Assembly (NCBI GenBank): GCA_951799405.1
Contig: OX637339.1
Coordinates: forward strand, 12,896,001 to 12,960,000
Reading direction: 5' to 3'
From: Agapetus fuscipes
Taxonomy: Eukaryota; Arthropoda; Insecta; Trichoptera; Glossosomatidae
DNA length: 64,000 nucleotides
Part shown: positions 39,421 to 50,250 of the stretch, in pieces
How positions within the stretch are numbered: position 1 is the first letter of the stretch
How the letters are laid out: each line of letters starts with the position of its first letter
The notes under the pieces: model-generated
Databases searched by the model: none
What the model was told of the DNA's origin: nothing
Seen by the model: the letters and a program-made list of their open reading frames with translations, nothing else
Position numbers and translations under genes: made by a program

Positions 39421-40263
39421 AATAATATGGTTATGTAGAGTACATTTCAAGGATCACAATCAGATATTTTTTAAGTAGTAAAAATAAAGATATTGATAAT
39501 TTTGAAAAATAAAATGCGGAGAATTTGAATCCCGCCAAAAATGCAGTGTGAATGGTTAGGGACGTGTGTCGTCATTTTGACGACAAACGTCGCTAGCAAA
39601 CGGACTACCTGGGCCATTTGACACCTAAACTCCGAAGACCTGACGTCATATCCGCCCGAATAAAAAAATGACCTGTTTTGGCGGAAATGGAAAATACGTC
39701 AATTTTAAAGAGCTATAATTTAAAAACTAAGCCACATGTAATTTTTTTAAAAACGCAAATGCATTTAAAAAATATATAGGCTACCATTATATGAAATAAA
39801 ATAAAAAAGTGAAATTACCCTGTAGGAAAACACTCATACGCTCCATCTATATATTTTATTTATATGGATGAGTCGTGAACTCCTATGCATGGATATATAA
39901 GGACTGGATGGGCTGAGAAAGCAATTCTTTGTGAATTAGAAATGCGCTACCCCACTCATCATACAAAAATCCGAATTCAGTCAGTGCTTCGTTTCCTACA
40001 TTTTTTTTTAATGTTTTTCTAAGTGTAGAAGATCTCTAGAAGTAATTTCACATTTATGAATGTAATTTTTTGTTTCACATCTCAGTGCTTCGTTTCCTAC
40101 ATTTTTTTTTAATGTTTTTCTAAGTGTAGAAGATCTCTTGAAGTAATTTCACAATTATGAATGTAATTTTTTTATGCTATTGAATACTGTCATCATTCAT
40201 TCCTAAACTTAACATCAGGTGGTTTATATTTTAATTGATTTCTTTAATTCAACATCAAACATT
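39421..40263. other. No gene; contains a ~100 bp direct repeat
   Basis: CAGTGCTTCGTTTCCTACAT and the ~90 bp after it occur at about 39981 and again at 40083. CGCTCCATCTATATATTTTA (39840) recurs in related form at 54672 and, inverted, near 50880, indicating a further dispersed repeat. No coding sequence was recognised. Confidence 0.45.
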
Positions 40264-40482
40264 ATAATCTAATTGAAAGGATGTATTGAAATTTATAAAA
40301 TACACATTTAATGCACACCAACAAGCAGGCGTGTGTAAATTTGCACTTACACATGCTGCTTGTGTGCTAATAAAATAAAACTCTTATCTCGAATAAACCC
40401 TGCTACTACCTGTCTTTCCCTTATACAGGGATGGCATTGGCAAAAGAGAATCATTTTTTACTGTAATAATGGTCAGCCTCAT
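40264..40482 (-). mobile_element. Diverged RTE 3'-tail unit
   Basis: AATTGAAAGGATGTATTGAA, then TACAGGGATGGCATTGGCAA, is a strongly diverged minus-strand unit that abuts SINE-A at 40484. It is probably an old copy used as the SINE's target. Confidence 0.55.
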
Positions 40483-40483
40483 T

Positions 40484-40825
40484 GTCCGGTCGATAGCTCA
40501 GTTGGTAGAGTGCTTGCATTCCATGCCGTGAGCTCGGATTCGAATCCCACCGAGCGCGAGGGTGTCAGAAATGATTTCCCGTTTCGGTGTTTATTTCAAA
40601 CCCCAAAATAATAATACCGGCAAGGTTTACTCAGCCTTCACAAGAAATGAGTACCAGCTCTCTCGGGAGCTGGGAAACCCCCACTTCAACTGAAGTGGTT
40701 GGCGTAAGGCCGGCCCCCTTACCTGTAAAAATAAATAGGTTCAACTCGCCACATGCGACCCCTTCGGGGATAACGCGGCAAGAAGTTACACTATATGTGT
40801 AGCTTAGTTGCGTTCTGCGTTTTTT
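40484..40825 (+). mobile_element. SINE family A
   Basis: GTCCGGTCGATAGCTCAGTT with B box GGATTCGAATCCC, body through CACTTCAACTGAAGTGG, ending TAGCTTAGTTGCG. It is nearly identical to the copy at 27480. Confidence 0.85.
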
Positions 40826-41007
40826 GCGTATACTCTGTGGTCAATCGGTCACCTTCCAACTGTCAACAGGTGTGTTTCCTAAATAGAAATAAAAATCGTT
40901 AAAATGCCAAGCTGCACATTTTCCAAATGTACAAACAATACGAGAAATTGTAATAAAAAATCTGGAGTAACATTTCACTCGTAAGTACCAGTTCTATAAT
41001 ATATATA

Positions 41008-41252
41008 ATCTATAATCTAAGTTGCAAGGATATATTCATTCAAAGCTCTCAGATGTATGCCCACAAACAAACACGTGTAGTTCGCGCTTACAAATGCTGA
41101 TTGTGTACTTACAAATAAAATCCAAACTCAAATGAACATAAGCCCTGCAACTCTTGCCGACATTCCCTGAAACAGGGGTGACATTGGCAAAGTAAACCAT
41201 TTTTTACAGTATGGGTGGTCAGCCTCATACCAACCTATAAGTCAAGGAATAC
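41008..41252 (-). mobile_element. RTE 3'-tail unit
   Basis: Minus-strand full-length unit from TAATCTAAGTTGCAAGG to CCAACCTATAAGTCAAGGAA. Confidence 0.75.
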
Positions 41253-42607
41253 GAGTAATAAATAACATTTAAGTATAACCATTATGACCTGTCGCGCCTG
41301 ATTTCACAGACGCGAACAATTTTCAAAAGCAAACCGGGAATCTGCAAGCAACGTTGACAGCATTACAAGCGTTGGCTTCTTCCGTTTCCCCCACGCCAAA
41401 TATATGCGGACGGATACCACAGGCGGAGTTCGGACAGAGGTAGCCTGAGACAGTCGAGAAGCCAGCCGACCGTATTCATTCTTTGTGCGACCAGCGAGAC
41501 GAGCTGACGTGACGTATCGGACGACGGTCCGCGACGGAGGGCTCGTCCACCCTTCTCAGGATTCGACATGCATCAGACCAAACTGTAGTCGAAACCCATC
41601 TATAACCACCCTGAGACGAGGACGTCAATGTTCACACACAACCCTGAAGTTAGCCGGAGGGTTTCTGACAGCGAAGCCTCGACGTAGTCGGGCGACGCTG
41701 TTACACTGGCTCCCATCGCGGGCCTCGAGTTGGATCCACCTCGAGTTGGCTCCACCTGGATCCCAACGCAGTGCTCGAGTTGACTCCACCTGGCTCAGGC
41801 TGGACCAAGCTGGATCAGGCAGGCTCGTAAGCATCTGCTGACCATCCAACTCCAGCACGACTACAGTCTTCCCCAAGTTTCAACTAGATATTCTTCTGGC
41901 ACAACACCGGAATAAAACTGTGAGTTTTATTAAAGTATAATCCTGTTAATTGTATTACTCTTTTGCTACTCCTATCTTTGCACAATGGAACCTATACAGA
42001 GGATCAGCACAGCTCACCATAGCACATTAGCTATACAATTCCCCGTTTACAGGCGTAAACGACACAATATATATCTTGGGTTATGAAGGACAGTTAATTT
42101 CCAAACTCCCCCTAGTTTTGTTATTTTCTATCAAAAAATTCCTGGCGTCCAAATCTCCATTGAGCTTGTCCGTAAGCACTCCCTTCCTCGATCCCATCCT
42201 GTCCCTTGAAGAGAATCCATAAATACAGAACAAGTAAAATCATCTCGTCCAATCCTGGACTAGTAGATAATTTCTCAAATCATCTACCTCAAAATAAAAT
42301 TCTATTATGAAGTTGTGCGGATAGTAGGATCGTACACCCTGCATTCTGTACAGCTCCGTATACAGCGTGCGCAACCTCAAATACTTACCATACTTAAAAA
42401 CTTGTTCTCTTCAGTCCCACAACCTCTAAAGTCCACCTTGCATCTACTGTCAGGAACTCTGCAATGTGTACGTAGAACCTCGTCAGGATGCACGGGCGGA
42501 ATTTAAAGTTGTACCCCTTCCTCTCCAGAAAATGCACCAGCAAGTGCCTCGTACCAAAAATTCGAGATACTTGTTCGTGTACACTTCTTGGTTACCCAAG
42601 AAACCCC

Positions 42608-42915
42608 AAAAATAACATGATAGGTGATGACCTGAGAATACGAGTGGCAGGTGTTGACCTGAAAGGAAGTAGGAAAGAGATGTACATGACAGGTGTTGAC
42701 CTGGTCATAGAAAAATGTGATAGGTGTTTGACCTGATAATACATAACATGATAGGTGTTGACCTGATAATACAAGACGTGATAGGTGACGACCTGATAAT
42801 ACATCGGAGATATTATAATAGGTATTGACCTGATTATATCTGTGAGAAAGTGCATGACAGGAATTGTCCTGGTCATAGAAAAAAAAAAAACATAGGTGTC
42901 GACCTGACAATACGA
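42608..42915 (+). repeat. Dyad minisatellite inside the LTR element
   Basis: About nine units of ~25-45 bp share (A)CAGGTGTTGACCTG followed by ATAATACA or GTCATAGAAAAA. Each core is an inverted repeat (CAGGT/ACCTG with a 4-nt loop). The array is not coding in any consistent frame. Confidence 0.75.
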
Positions 42916-43708
42916 GAAGGAAACCTTGTAGTTTCAACCAAAGAGTTCAGTACCCCTGAAAAACTCACAAAAACCCCCCTACGCGAGACCCTGGCGCAGC
43001 CTCCTGACTGCCACCGTACGCAAAACAGTATCTTTCCTTCTGAAAATAGTACTGTGGGTCCCTGTTCGTAACCTATCTTAGTGGGCGAACTTAGAATACC
43101 AACTCAGCGATGATCATGTCGCTTTAGAAAAGATGACGGAAGAGACATAAGAAATTGCCTTAGCCCTTATGTCCCTTCAAAAGACTCTCTACCAGAGGGA
43201 TCAAACAGACGTCATCCACCCGGAGTCGATGACGGCTGTGTAGATTAATGTACTTTTTATGATTTCAGTCTCTGATAAAAGTTTCAACATGTATTCTAAT
43301 CAGAGGACGATGACCATGAGCTGCTATCTACTATTATTTGGTAGCTGTCAACAGCTAACCTCTAGTATAAGTTGAAATCCTGTCTAGTGACAGAAACGGT
43401 AATTTTGCCATTACCAAACCTCATGTTGTGCTCGCATGAAGACTCCTTGCTTGTAGCATTGTTGTGTTTTTGCGAACAAAGCGTGGGCGGTGAGAAAAAC
43501 TTGTTTTCTCCCCGAGGAATTTTAATGAACCTAGTTGTTAAGAATTACTTAAGTCGTAGAGTAAGGTTAGAATAATGACTTCATAGATATTACACCAACG
43601 AAGAGAAATCAAGCTCCTTCAAGAGAGAAGAATCTCTTTGAAATCAAGATTCTTCAAGAGAGAAGACCATTCAAGCCTCACAACTTCATCTCGCCTACTC
43701 CTAACGTC

Positions 43709-43918
43709 TGACGCTCCAGCACCAAACACCATCTCCACATGCGCTTGGATCAAACTTCCAATTGAAATGGAATCCAACCATAGAAGACCTTCATAGACTG
43801 GCCTTGAAAATGCTTTCAACAACATCAGACGCTCCAGCACCAAACACCATCTCCAAATGCGCTTGGATCAAACTTCCAATTGAAATGGAATCCAACCATT
43901 GAGGACCTTCATTGACTG
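43709..43918 (+). repeat. ~90 bp tandem-type duplication inside the LTR element
   Basis: ACGCTCCAGCACCAAACACC through TCCAACCATAGAAGACCTTC at 43709-43799 recurs at 43828-43918 with about five differences. Confidence 0.75.
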
Positions 43919-44441
43919 ACATCCCTGAAAGAATACGGATACTCCCAATTGTACCCACACCAGGAAAGAGTCCCAAAACTTTCCACCCAAGAAGAGATGG
44001 GGTGTCGCGCCTGAACGCGAACAATTTTCAAAAGCAAACCGGGAATCTGCAAGCAACGTTGACAGCATTACAAGCGTTGGCTTCTTCCGTTTCCCCCACG
44101 CCAAATATATGCGGACGGATACCACAGGCGGAGTTCGGACAGAGGTAGCCTGAGACAGTCGAGAAGCCAGCCGACCGTATTCATTCTTTGTGCGACCAGC
44201 GAGACGAGCTGACGTGACGTATCGGACGACGGTCCGCGACGGAGGGCTCGTCCACCCTTCTCAGGATTCGACATGCATCAGACCAAACTGTAGTCGAAAC
44301 CCATCTATAACCACCCTGAGACGAGGACGTCAATGTTCACACACAACCCTGAAGTTAGCCGGAGGGTTTCTGACAGCGAAGCCTCGACGTAGTCGGGCGA
44401 CGCTGTTACAGACCTTAAAAATAAATCTATACAAAAAAGTC

Positions 44442-44479
44442 AAAAATGGCCACCAAAATTATTGTTGGTGGCCATTTTT
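44442..44479. repeat. Perfect 15-bp inverted repeat
   Basis: AAAAATGGCCACCAA and TTGGTGGCCATTTTT are separated by AATTATTG, 28 bp right of the LTR element's target duplication. It could form a hairpin; its role is unknown. Confidence 0.7.
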
Positions 44480-44499
44480 ACATAACAAAATTTGAAAAA

Positions 44500-45448
44500 C
44501 TAAAGTTACTAAATATACATAGAAAAAAAATATATATAGCTAAAAAACATAAAATTGAAACAGAAAAAAGTTAAAAGTAAAGTTAGTTAAGGCGTGTTAT
44601 AAAGCTAAATCTGCCGTTTTTGTTTCTTACACTTTATGGTCTTAGCAAAATAGTTACAGTAATGAAAAAAATCAAGCATGTTTATTAATTTTTTATCTTA
44701 ATTAAAAAGCTTAAACAAAATATATAACTTAAGAATTGCTACCACAAAAAAATATTTTAAAAAACGCGTTTTTTTACATTTTTAGCTTTTTTTTCGTGTG
44801 TGCTGTATTTTGGATTTTTGTTTTTGCTTTTTACTTACAGAACTATACATTGTTTAGGTTCAATACTTAACATTTTTTCAATAATGTCAATAGTTTTTGA
44901 GTAAATATGGAAAAACTGAAACTACTAAATTTTTAATTAAAGAATTAAATTTTAATTAAATCAAAGAACACAGTTTTTTATAACAACAAAATGCAAGCAA
45001 AAAAATGTACGAAAAAACGAGTTTTCTTTAATATTTTTTTCTGGCGTCATTTTTTAAGTTATATAAAAAAACTAATTTAAAATTAGGATACAAAATTATT
45101 TAACATGCGTGATTATTTTCATTATTGTCACTCTTTTACTAAGGCCATAAAGTATAAGAAACATATTTTAAAAAACAACGGGATTTTTTTTTAACACAGC
45201 CTTAAAAAAAAAGAGCTCGAAACCTCTAGCAAAATCGATAAAACGGCAACACTGCTAATCGTATTTTTGACAGCCCGTCACGCAAGTTTGTATCAAACAA
45301 AAAGCAAACTTGTTTATTCATATTTGAAACATGATGAAAATGCAAGCTTGCAGCAATATTGCAATAAAGTTATTTTGTCATATTTGACATGACAATATAA
45401 ATTCAAGTACAAATCAAACTTGCAGCAAACTGACCTGCTATCTGGGAT
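44500..45448 (+). repeat. AT-rich repeat ending in an ATCCCAGATAGCA-type terminus
   Basis: 44800-44945 resembles 6190-6350 (shared AATGTCAATAGTTTTTGAG and GAAACTACT). The right end (45370-45448, GACATGACAATATAAATT to CTGCTATCTGGGAT) matches the right end of the transposon at 33569-35154. The two may be separate elements. No coding sequence. Confidence 0.5.
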
Positions 45449-45530
45449 ACGTGTTTGTTTGTGGGCATACATCTGAGAGCTTTGAATGAATATATCCTTG
45501 CAACTTAGATTATAGATTATAAACAAATAT
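45449..45530 (+). mobile_element. RTE 3'-tail unit, end fragment
   Basis: ACGTGTTTGTTTGTGGGCAT to CTTGCAACTTAGATTATAG is the last third of the unit, interrupted by the transposon terminus on its left. Confidence 0.65.
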
Positions 45531-45654
45531 TTTTTCATTCATACTTTTGTCCAAGGGACATAATTTTTGTTGTTGTTTTATAATGAGGTGAGGACAAAGT
45601 TGAGAGGCCACACGGCTGGGTTGCAGGAGAAAGGCTAACTTATATTTCAATGTT

Positions 45655-45935
45655 GGTAGTCTGATCGATAGCTCAGTTCGTAGAGTGCTTGCATTCCATG
45701 CTGAAAGCTTGGGTCCGAATGGGTGTCGGAAATGATTCCCATTTCGATGTTATTTCAAAATTAAATACCGGCAAGGTTTACTCAGCCTTCACAAGAAATT
45801 TGTACCGGCCCTTTTGGGAGCTGGGAAACCCCCACTTTAACTGAAGTGGTTGGCATGAAAATAGATAGGTTCCACTCCCCACATGCAACCCTTTTGGAGA
45901 GAACCCGTCAAAAAATTGCTCTATATATTTTGTAG
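45655..45935 (+). mobile_element. SINE family A, diverged
   Basis: GTCTGATCGATAGCTCAGTT opens a copy with a damaged B box (GGGTCCGAATGGG). The body retains ACTTTAACTGAAGTGG. Many substitutions suggest an older insertion. Confidence 0.7.
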
Positions 45936-46739
45936 TTAGTAACTTTTTGGTTTTTAATTGCAGTTGCTATGGATCCTAGTCACATACTCGTATAGGCCTA
46001 TGAGATTTGCCTGCCAAAAATAAATTCTCATTTCAAATTTTTGGTATTTTTTTTTTTCTTTTTCATCACATTCGCAGTTTTGTTTCTTCAGCCCTGGGTG
46101 GGTCTTGACTGAATCCAGAATTCTTCTTCTCTCCGAGTTTATTTATTTTTTTGCACAAGAGGAAAAAACCTTCAAAAGGCTTCCCCGGCGCAAATCCGAA
46201 GGGGTGTGTGGGATTTGAGAAGCTCAACAAAAAGCCTCTCAGATCACACTAAAACAACCTCTCTCATTCAGCTGCTGCCGGACTTGCACTTAAGCAATAC
46301 CTGGGAGCAGCTTGTGTTATTTTTATCCTGTTTGCACATGTGTGCCGATGGGCACAATGGATGAGTAAATGAATTTAGAGTTTGTTCTGAAATCCATTCA
46401 CATTAGATCATTGAGCATTAGATGCTAATTTGGTGGTTGGTTTTATATAAGTCCCTGATAATTTGCATATTACATATATAGCAACAATAATTTTATTTAC
46501 AATCAGCTATTTAACTTTATGATTAAAACATATTTTACAAAAAAAATCTGATTAACGTTATTTATGAATAAAATTTTGATAAAATACACAATTTCAGATA
46601 ATAGTTGAACATTATTTTGTAATTTTGAAATGATTCATAATTAACATCTAACATTCATCGGCACATTTAAAATATTTACATACAATGTTAACACTTTATT
46701 AAAAGAACAACATAAAAGCACTGTACAATGGCACATATA
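45936..46739. other. No gene recognised
   Basis: The first part contains GGAGCAGCTTGTGTTATTTT and TGTGCCGATGGGCACAATGG (hairpin GTGCCGATGGGCAC) in otherwise unremarkable sequence. The rest is AT-rich. It might be an untranslated region of the LINE at 46740, but this was not established. Confidence 0.35.
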
Positions 46740-46985
46740 AAAACATATACAATAAATACAGTCCCTACAGCGTCAATTGGAAACGCTCCGTCTGAAGCAG
46801 AGTGTGTTCCCGCTCTCTCTCGGCCTTCTCCCCCCAAGCCGTCCAGCCTGCAGCATCGCGGAGCATCGACGCCACCACTGTCCCTACTACAATTGGCCTC
46901 GCCTCAACTGATGCCCCCAAGGTCTCTATTAAGGTGATCCATGCAGGGCAGTACAGCATCGCATGCTCCACGTCATCGCACGCTG
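46740..46985 (-). pseudogene. R1/I-type LINE C-terminal fragment
   Basis: On the minus strand, DVEHAMLYCPAWITLIETLG, then WTAWGEKAEREREHTLLQTE, resembles the last cysteine motif (H..CPAW) and the following W..F..AE.ERE region of R1-clade LINE proteins. Only ~70 residues remain before an RTE-tail unit at 46988-47112. Confidence 0.6.
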
Positions 46986-46987
46986 CC

Positions 46988-47112
46988 TCTCAATGTTCTC
47001 AAATGAAAATAATCCCTTTGCCAACCTACTGTAAAACAGAGGTGACATTGGCAAAGTGAACCATTTTTTACGTATGGGTGGTCAGCCTTACACCAACCTA
47101 TAAGTCAAGGAA
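46988..47112 (-). mobile_element. RTE 3'-tail unit, 5' part
   Basis: TCTCAAATGAAAATAATCCC to CCAACCTATAAGTCAAGGAA is the half of the unit nearest the fixed boundary, on the minus strand. Confidence 0.65.
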
Positions 47113-47239
47113 AATAAATAATAAATAACATCTAAGTTTATTAAAACAGAAACTTAAAAATAAATCTATACAAAAAACCATTGGTAAATTTAGGTAAACC
47201 TAGAACAACTGAAGGTTCGGACTGCATTCAATTCTCCAA

Positions 47240-49891
47240 TCAACCTGGCATCGTACAACTCCCCCGGAATTTATTCCTGTGTTCTTCTAGGAGCATTTCC
47301 GCTAGCTCGCATTCCGCTTTTGCCTTTCTCTTCACATACTCCTTGACTTCCATCTCAGACTCTAATCTCATCTCAGCCAGCTGGCATTCCACTTTTGCCT
47401 TCTTCCTCACCAACTCTTTAGTTTCTATTTCAATGTTGAGGAGGCGGTACTTCCTTAAAGGTGCATTGTCATCTTGATCGTCGTCACTCAATAAAGGATC
47501 AGATTTCTTTATGCTCTGTCTTCTCTTAAGAGGAGATGTTTTGTATGCTTTGTTCATTTCTTCTGAATAAAGACTGCCATCCACATAGTCTAAAAGATTA
47601 AAAAAAACACATACTTTAAAAAAGATCATTTCATTTTTGAGCAAAGAAATGAAAAATACAGTGTATCTTATCTGCACATTAAGAATACACCAGAACCTTG
47701 ATTTATAAAGTTTGCTCACTTGACATAGACAAGAAAATTGTGACACCAAATAGAGCAAAAGTTAAAAAATAATATTTTATTACTCGTTGATAACATTTTA
47801 TGTCATGTAGACTTGTGATGTGCCTGAAGAGAAAAAGTCACACTTGGAACTCCCGTGATGAAAACGTTCACACTTATTTTTCTTGATTTAAACTCTTCAA
47901 TCTATAACTCACAAAAAACTTCATATCGGCTTATGGATCCTGAGATGAGGATGTCCAGCTATCTTTGCTTGGCTTTGGCTTATTGTCATCTCATTCCTTG
48001 ACTTATAGCTTGGTATGCGGCTGACCACCCATGCTGTAAAAATGGTTCACTTTGCCAATGTCACCCCTGTCTCAGGGAAGGACGGCAAGAGTTGCAGGGT
48101 GTATGTCCATTTGAGATTTAGTTTTTATGTTGTAGGTTCACATGAGGCATGTGCAAGCGCGAACTTGTACATGTCTGGTTGTGAGAATGCATGTAATGTG
48201 AATCTCCAATGTAACATATCTTTGCAACTTAAATTAGATTAGATTTGCTGCAATGCGTGCGGGGCTTTCATGCAATTTATTCTTGTTTGGCTAACATAAA
48301 GTAATCGATGAGTTGTTAGTTTGGATAATGAACTCAGAACATTTCTTCCGTCCTTAGCAACTAACAAAAAAGTATTTGTATGCTTTTTTCCTTCGTGACC
48401 ACGTGACGACACAATTTTGTCTGTATATGTCAATTCATGAGCGGACCTCATTTAGATTTCAGATTAAGTGGAGTTGAATAATCAAAGTTCTACTGTAAGT
48501 ATAGATATATTTAGGAATGTTCTCTATTATACCTTCATTTTCATTCTGACAATGTGCATTTTGTGACAGAGACATGTGCAACATGTCTTGTGGGTTTTGA
48601 AGTAAGAATGCGCCATTTTCTCCCATTTCTTGAACAAGATTACTGCAATCCTGAAAGCAACAGGTTATGACTTAGAAATTCCATTCCATTATCGTTCAGT
48701 GCTGTACAGTACGGTACATTAATAGGCTGATAACTCAGATCCAATACCCAGTCAATAGCTCATTTGGTAGAACACTAATGCTCAAAACAAGAGGAATTTG
48801 ATTCCCACTGAGGTCAGATATGAGTTGTATATAACTGTAAGAGGCAATCTAGGATTATTTTTGAAAATGCTATAAATAAATATATTGAAGGAAAAAAATA
48901 TATTTCTTTTGTTTTCAAAAACCAAACTAGATATCCGCCTTTCATTCTATACAGCTAGTATGACTTCCTGTATCAAACTTCAGTACATTGTTGTGAAAAT
49001 CCCTACAGAACCATTCGGTGAAAAGAACCTGTTTATTTTCACATGTAAGGTCAGGTTGTATGGGTCTGTAAGTGGGGGTTTCTATGTTCCCGTGGAATTA
49101 ATTTCTTGTGATGAAACCTTGATGAATTTGGACTAGAAGTAAAAATGCAAAAAAAGATCTTGTCCCCAAAGAGCGAGAGGAACCTATTGATGTATACATG
49201 TAAAGGGGCCAGCCTTATCCCATTCCAAAATTAAAGTGAGGATTTCCCTGCTACCAGGGGGGCAGGTTCTCATTTCTTGTGAAAGCTAAGTAAACCTTTC
49301 TCGTTCTACGATTTTTGCATTTGAAAATACCAAAACGGGAAATAATTTCTGTCACCTTTGGTAGGGATCATACTCTATTCCTCTGGTTTTGAAGTCAAGC
49401 ATTCTACCAACTGATCAACCGTTTTAAAAACAATATGTTATAATTATTACTTGATTCAGTGTTGCCGCATGCAAATTAAAGTCTCCCGCACGAATCCCGT
49501 GCCTCTTCTGAAACCTGTTGAGCCAGCCATTGGAAGCTCCAAACGCACCTGGCAACCCTAAAGCCTCATAAATAAGCTTCGCCTGTCTAAGACACATAGG
49601 TCCTGTGACAGAGATCCCGTTTGAACGCTCCTGATTCAACCAATCTAACAGAGCAAACTCCAATTGCTCATACGGTGATTTCTTCATACTTTTTCTCTTA
49701 CAGGGAATCGAACCGTAGCTTCTGGCAAAATCTAACAGCTTTTCTTTGTTTTTTGATATGTCTCGCACCGTCTGCGGCGATATGAGGTACTTTTTAGCGA
49801 GATCCACAGCGGTTGAGCCTCTTTCGAATTTTTCTATCAGCACTAGTTTGTCTTGTATTGAGAGCACGACTTTCTTACGTTTCTCTGCCAT
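47240..49891 (-). CDS. CENP-B-type helix-turn-helix protein (three exons, 302 residues)
   Basis: Likely a nuclear DNA-binding protein. The exons are 49891-49451, 48650-48533 and 47589-47240, with AG/GT borders and phases 0 and 1 that match exactly, giving 302 codons and a stop. Residues ~5-55 (SIQDKLVLIEKFERGSTAVD) form a Psq/pogo-type HTH. Residues ~65-135 (LEFALLDWLNQERSNG, then GWLNRFQKRHGI) form the CENP-B/Tc5 DNA-binding domain. The C-terminus is a basic and acidic linker plus an E/K-rich coiled coil (AKVECQLAEMRLES, repeated as AKAECELAEMLLEE). No DDE transposase follows, so it may be a domesticated pogo-like protein. Confidence 0.8.
47997..48245 (+). mobile_element. RTE 3'-tail unit in an intron
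   Basis: A plus-strand full unit (TTCCTTGACTTATAGCTTGG to TTTGCAACTTAAATTAGATT) in intron 2 of the CENP-B-type gene, antisense to it. It is closest to the copy at 27985-28215. Confidence 0.75.
48755..48830 (+). mobile_element. Decayed SINE-A head
   Basis: CAATAGCTCATTTGGTAGAA and GAATTTGATTCCCACTGAGG preserve the A- and B-box positions of SINE family A. The body is not recognisable. Confidence 0.5.
49140..49425 (-). mobile_element. SINE family A, diverged
   Basis: A minus-strand copy in intron 1 of the CENP-B-type gene. TCTCATTTCTTGTGAAAGCT and GGGAAATAATTTCTGTCACC match the body; the head ends near TACCAACTGATCAACCG. It is within 30 bp of the exon 1 donor. Confidence 0.6.
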
Positions 49892-50250
49892 TACATGATT
49901 TTAAATGTTTATTTGGTGAAATGAGCATTTGAAATATTTTCGTTTGTAAACAAATTGATGAAAAATTTAGAATGACATTTGTATTTTAGTGCTGTGAGTG
50001 CACAAATAATCCCTTTTGATTATTTCCACAGAGTAAGGTACATTATTTCATCAACAAAAATGAAACTCTTGCCGCCTTTCATAAAAAAGATACCTTCGTT
50101 TTATTTACCTTATATTTTTTACAGTATGGATAGCATGGATAGTCTCATACCAATAATAGAAGTCAAAAAAATAAATCCACCATGGGGTAAAATAAATTTG
50201 ACGTTCACAGTACAAGCGTTATTCGAAATAAAAGAAGAAGAAACAACACG
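49892..50250. promoter_or_regulatory. Shared divergent promoter region
   Basis: Only 359 bp separate the start codons of the minus-strand CENP-B-type gene and plus-strand DCPS. No transposon was seen in this gap, unlike the surrounding introns, which fits a bidirectional promoter. No TATA box was assigned. Confidence 0.55.

Larger units (their letters stand above)
41290..44410 (+). mobile_element. Non-autonomous LTR retrotransposon (3.1 kb)
   Basis: Direct LTRs lie at 41290-41705 and 44003-44410. Both start TGTCGCGCCTGA and end GACGCTGTTACA. They look identical except for an 8-bp indel near the start. GACC flanks both sides (41286-41289 and 44411-44414). After the 5' LTR comes TGGCTCCCATCGCGGGCC, a likely primer-binding site, and AAGAAGAGATGGGG precedes the 3' LTR as a polypurine tract. 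The 2.3 kb interior has no gag or pol motif, so it must use another element's proteins. Confidence 0.85.

Noticed and set aside
39840..39890. CGCTCCATCTAT repeat as a regulatory site
   Set aside because: Related copies at 50880 and 54672 indicate a dispersed repeat; no other evidence of function.
48885..49136. 83-codon plus ORF in the CENP-B-type gene intron
   Set aside because: No recognisable motif, no splice or start context, and AT-rich composition.
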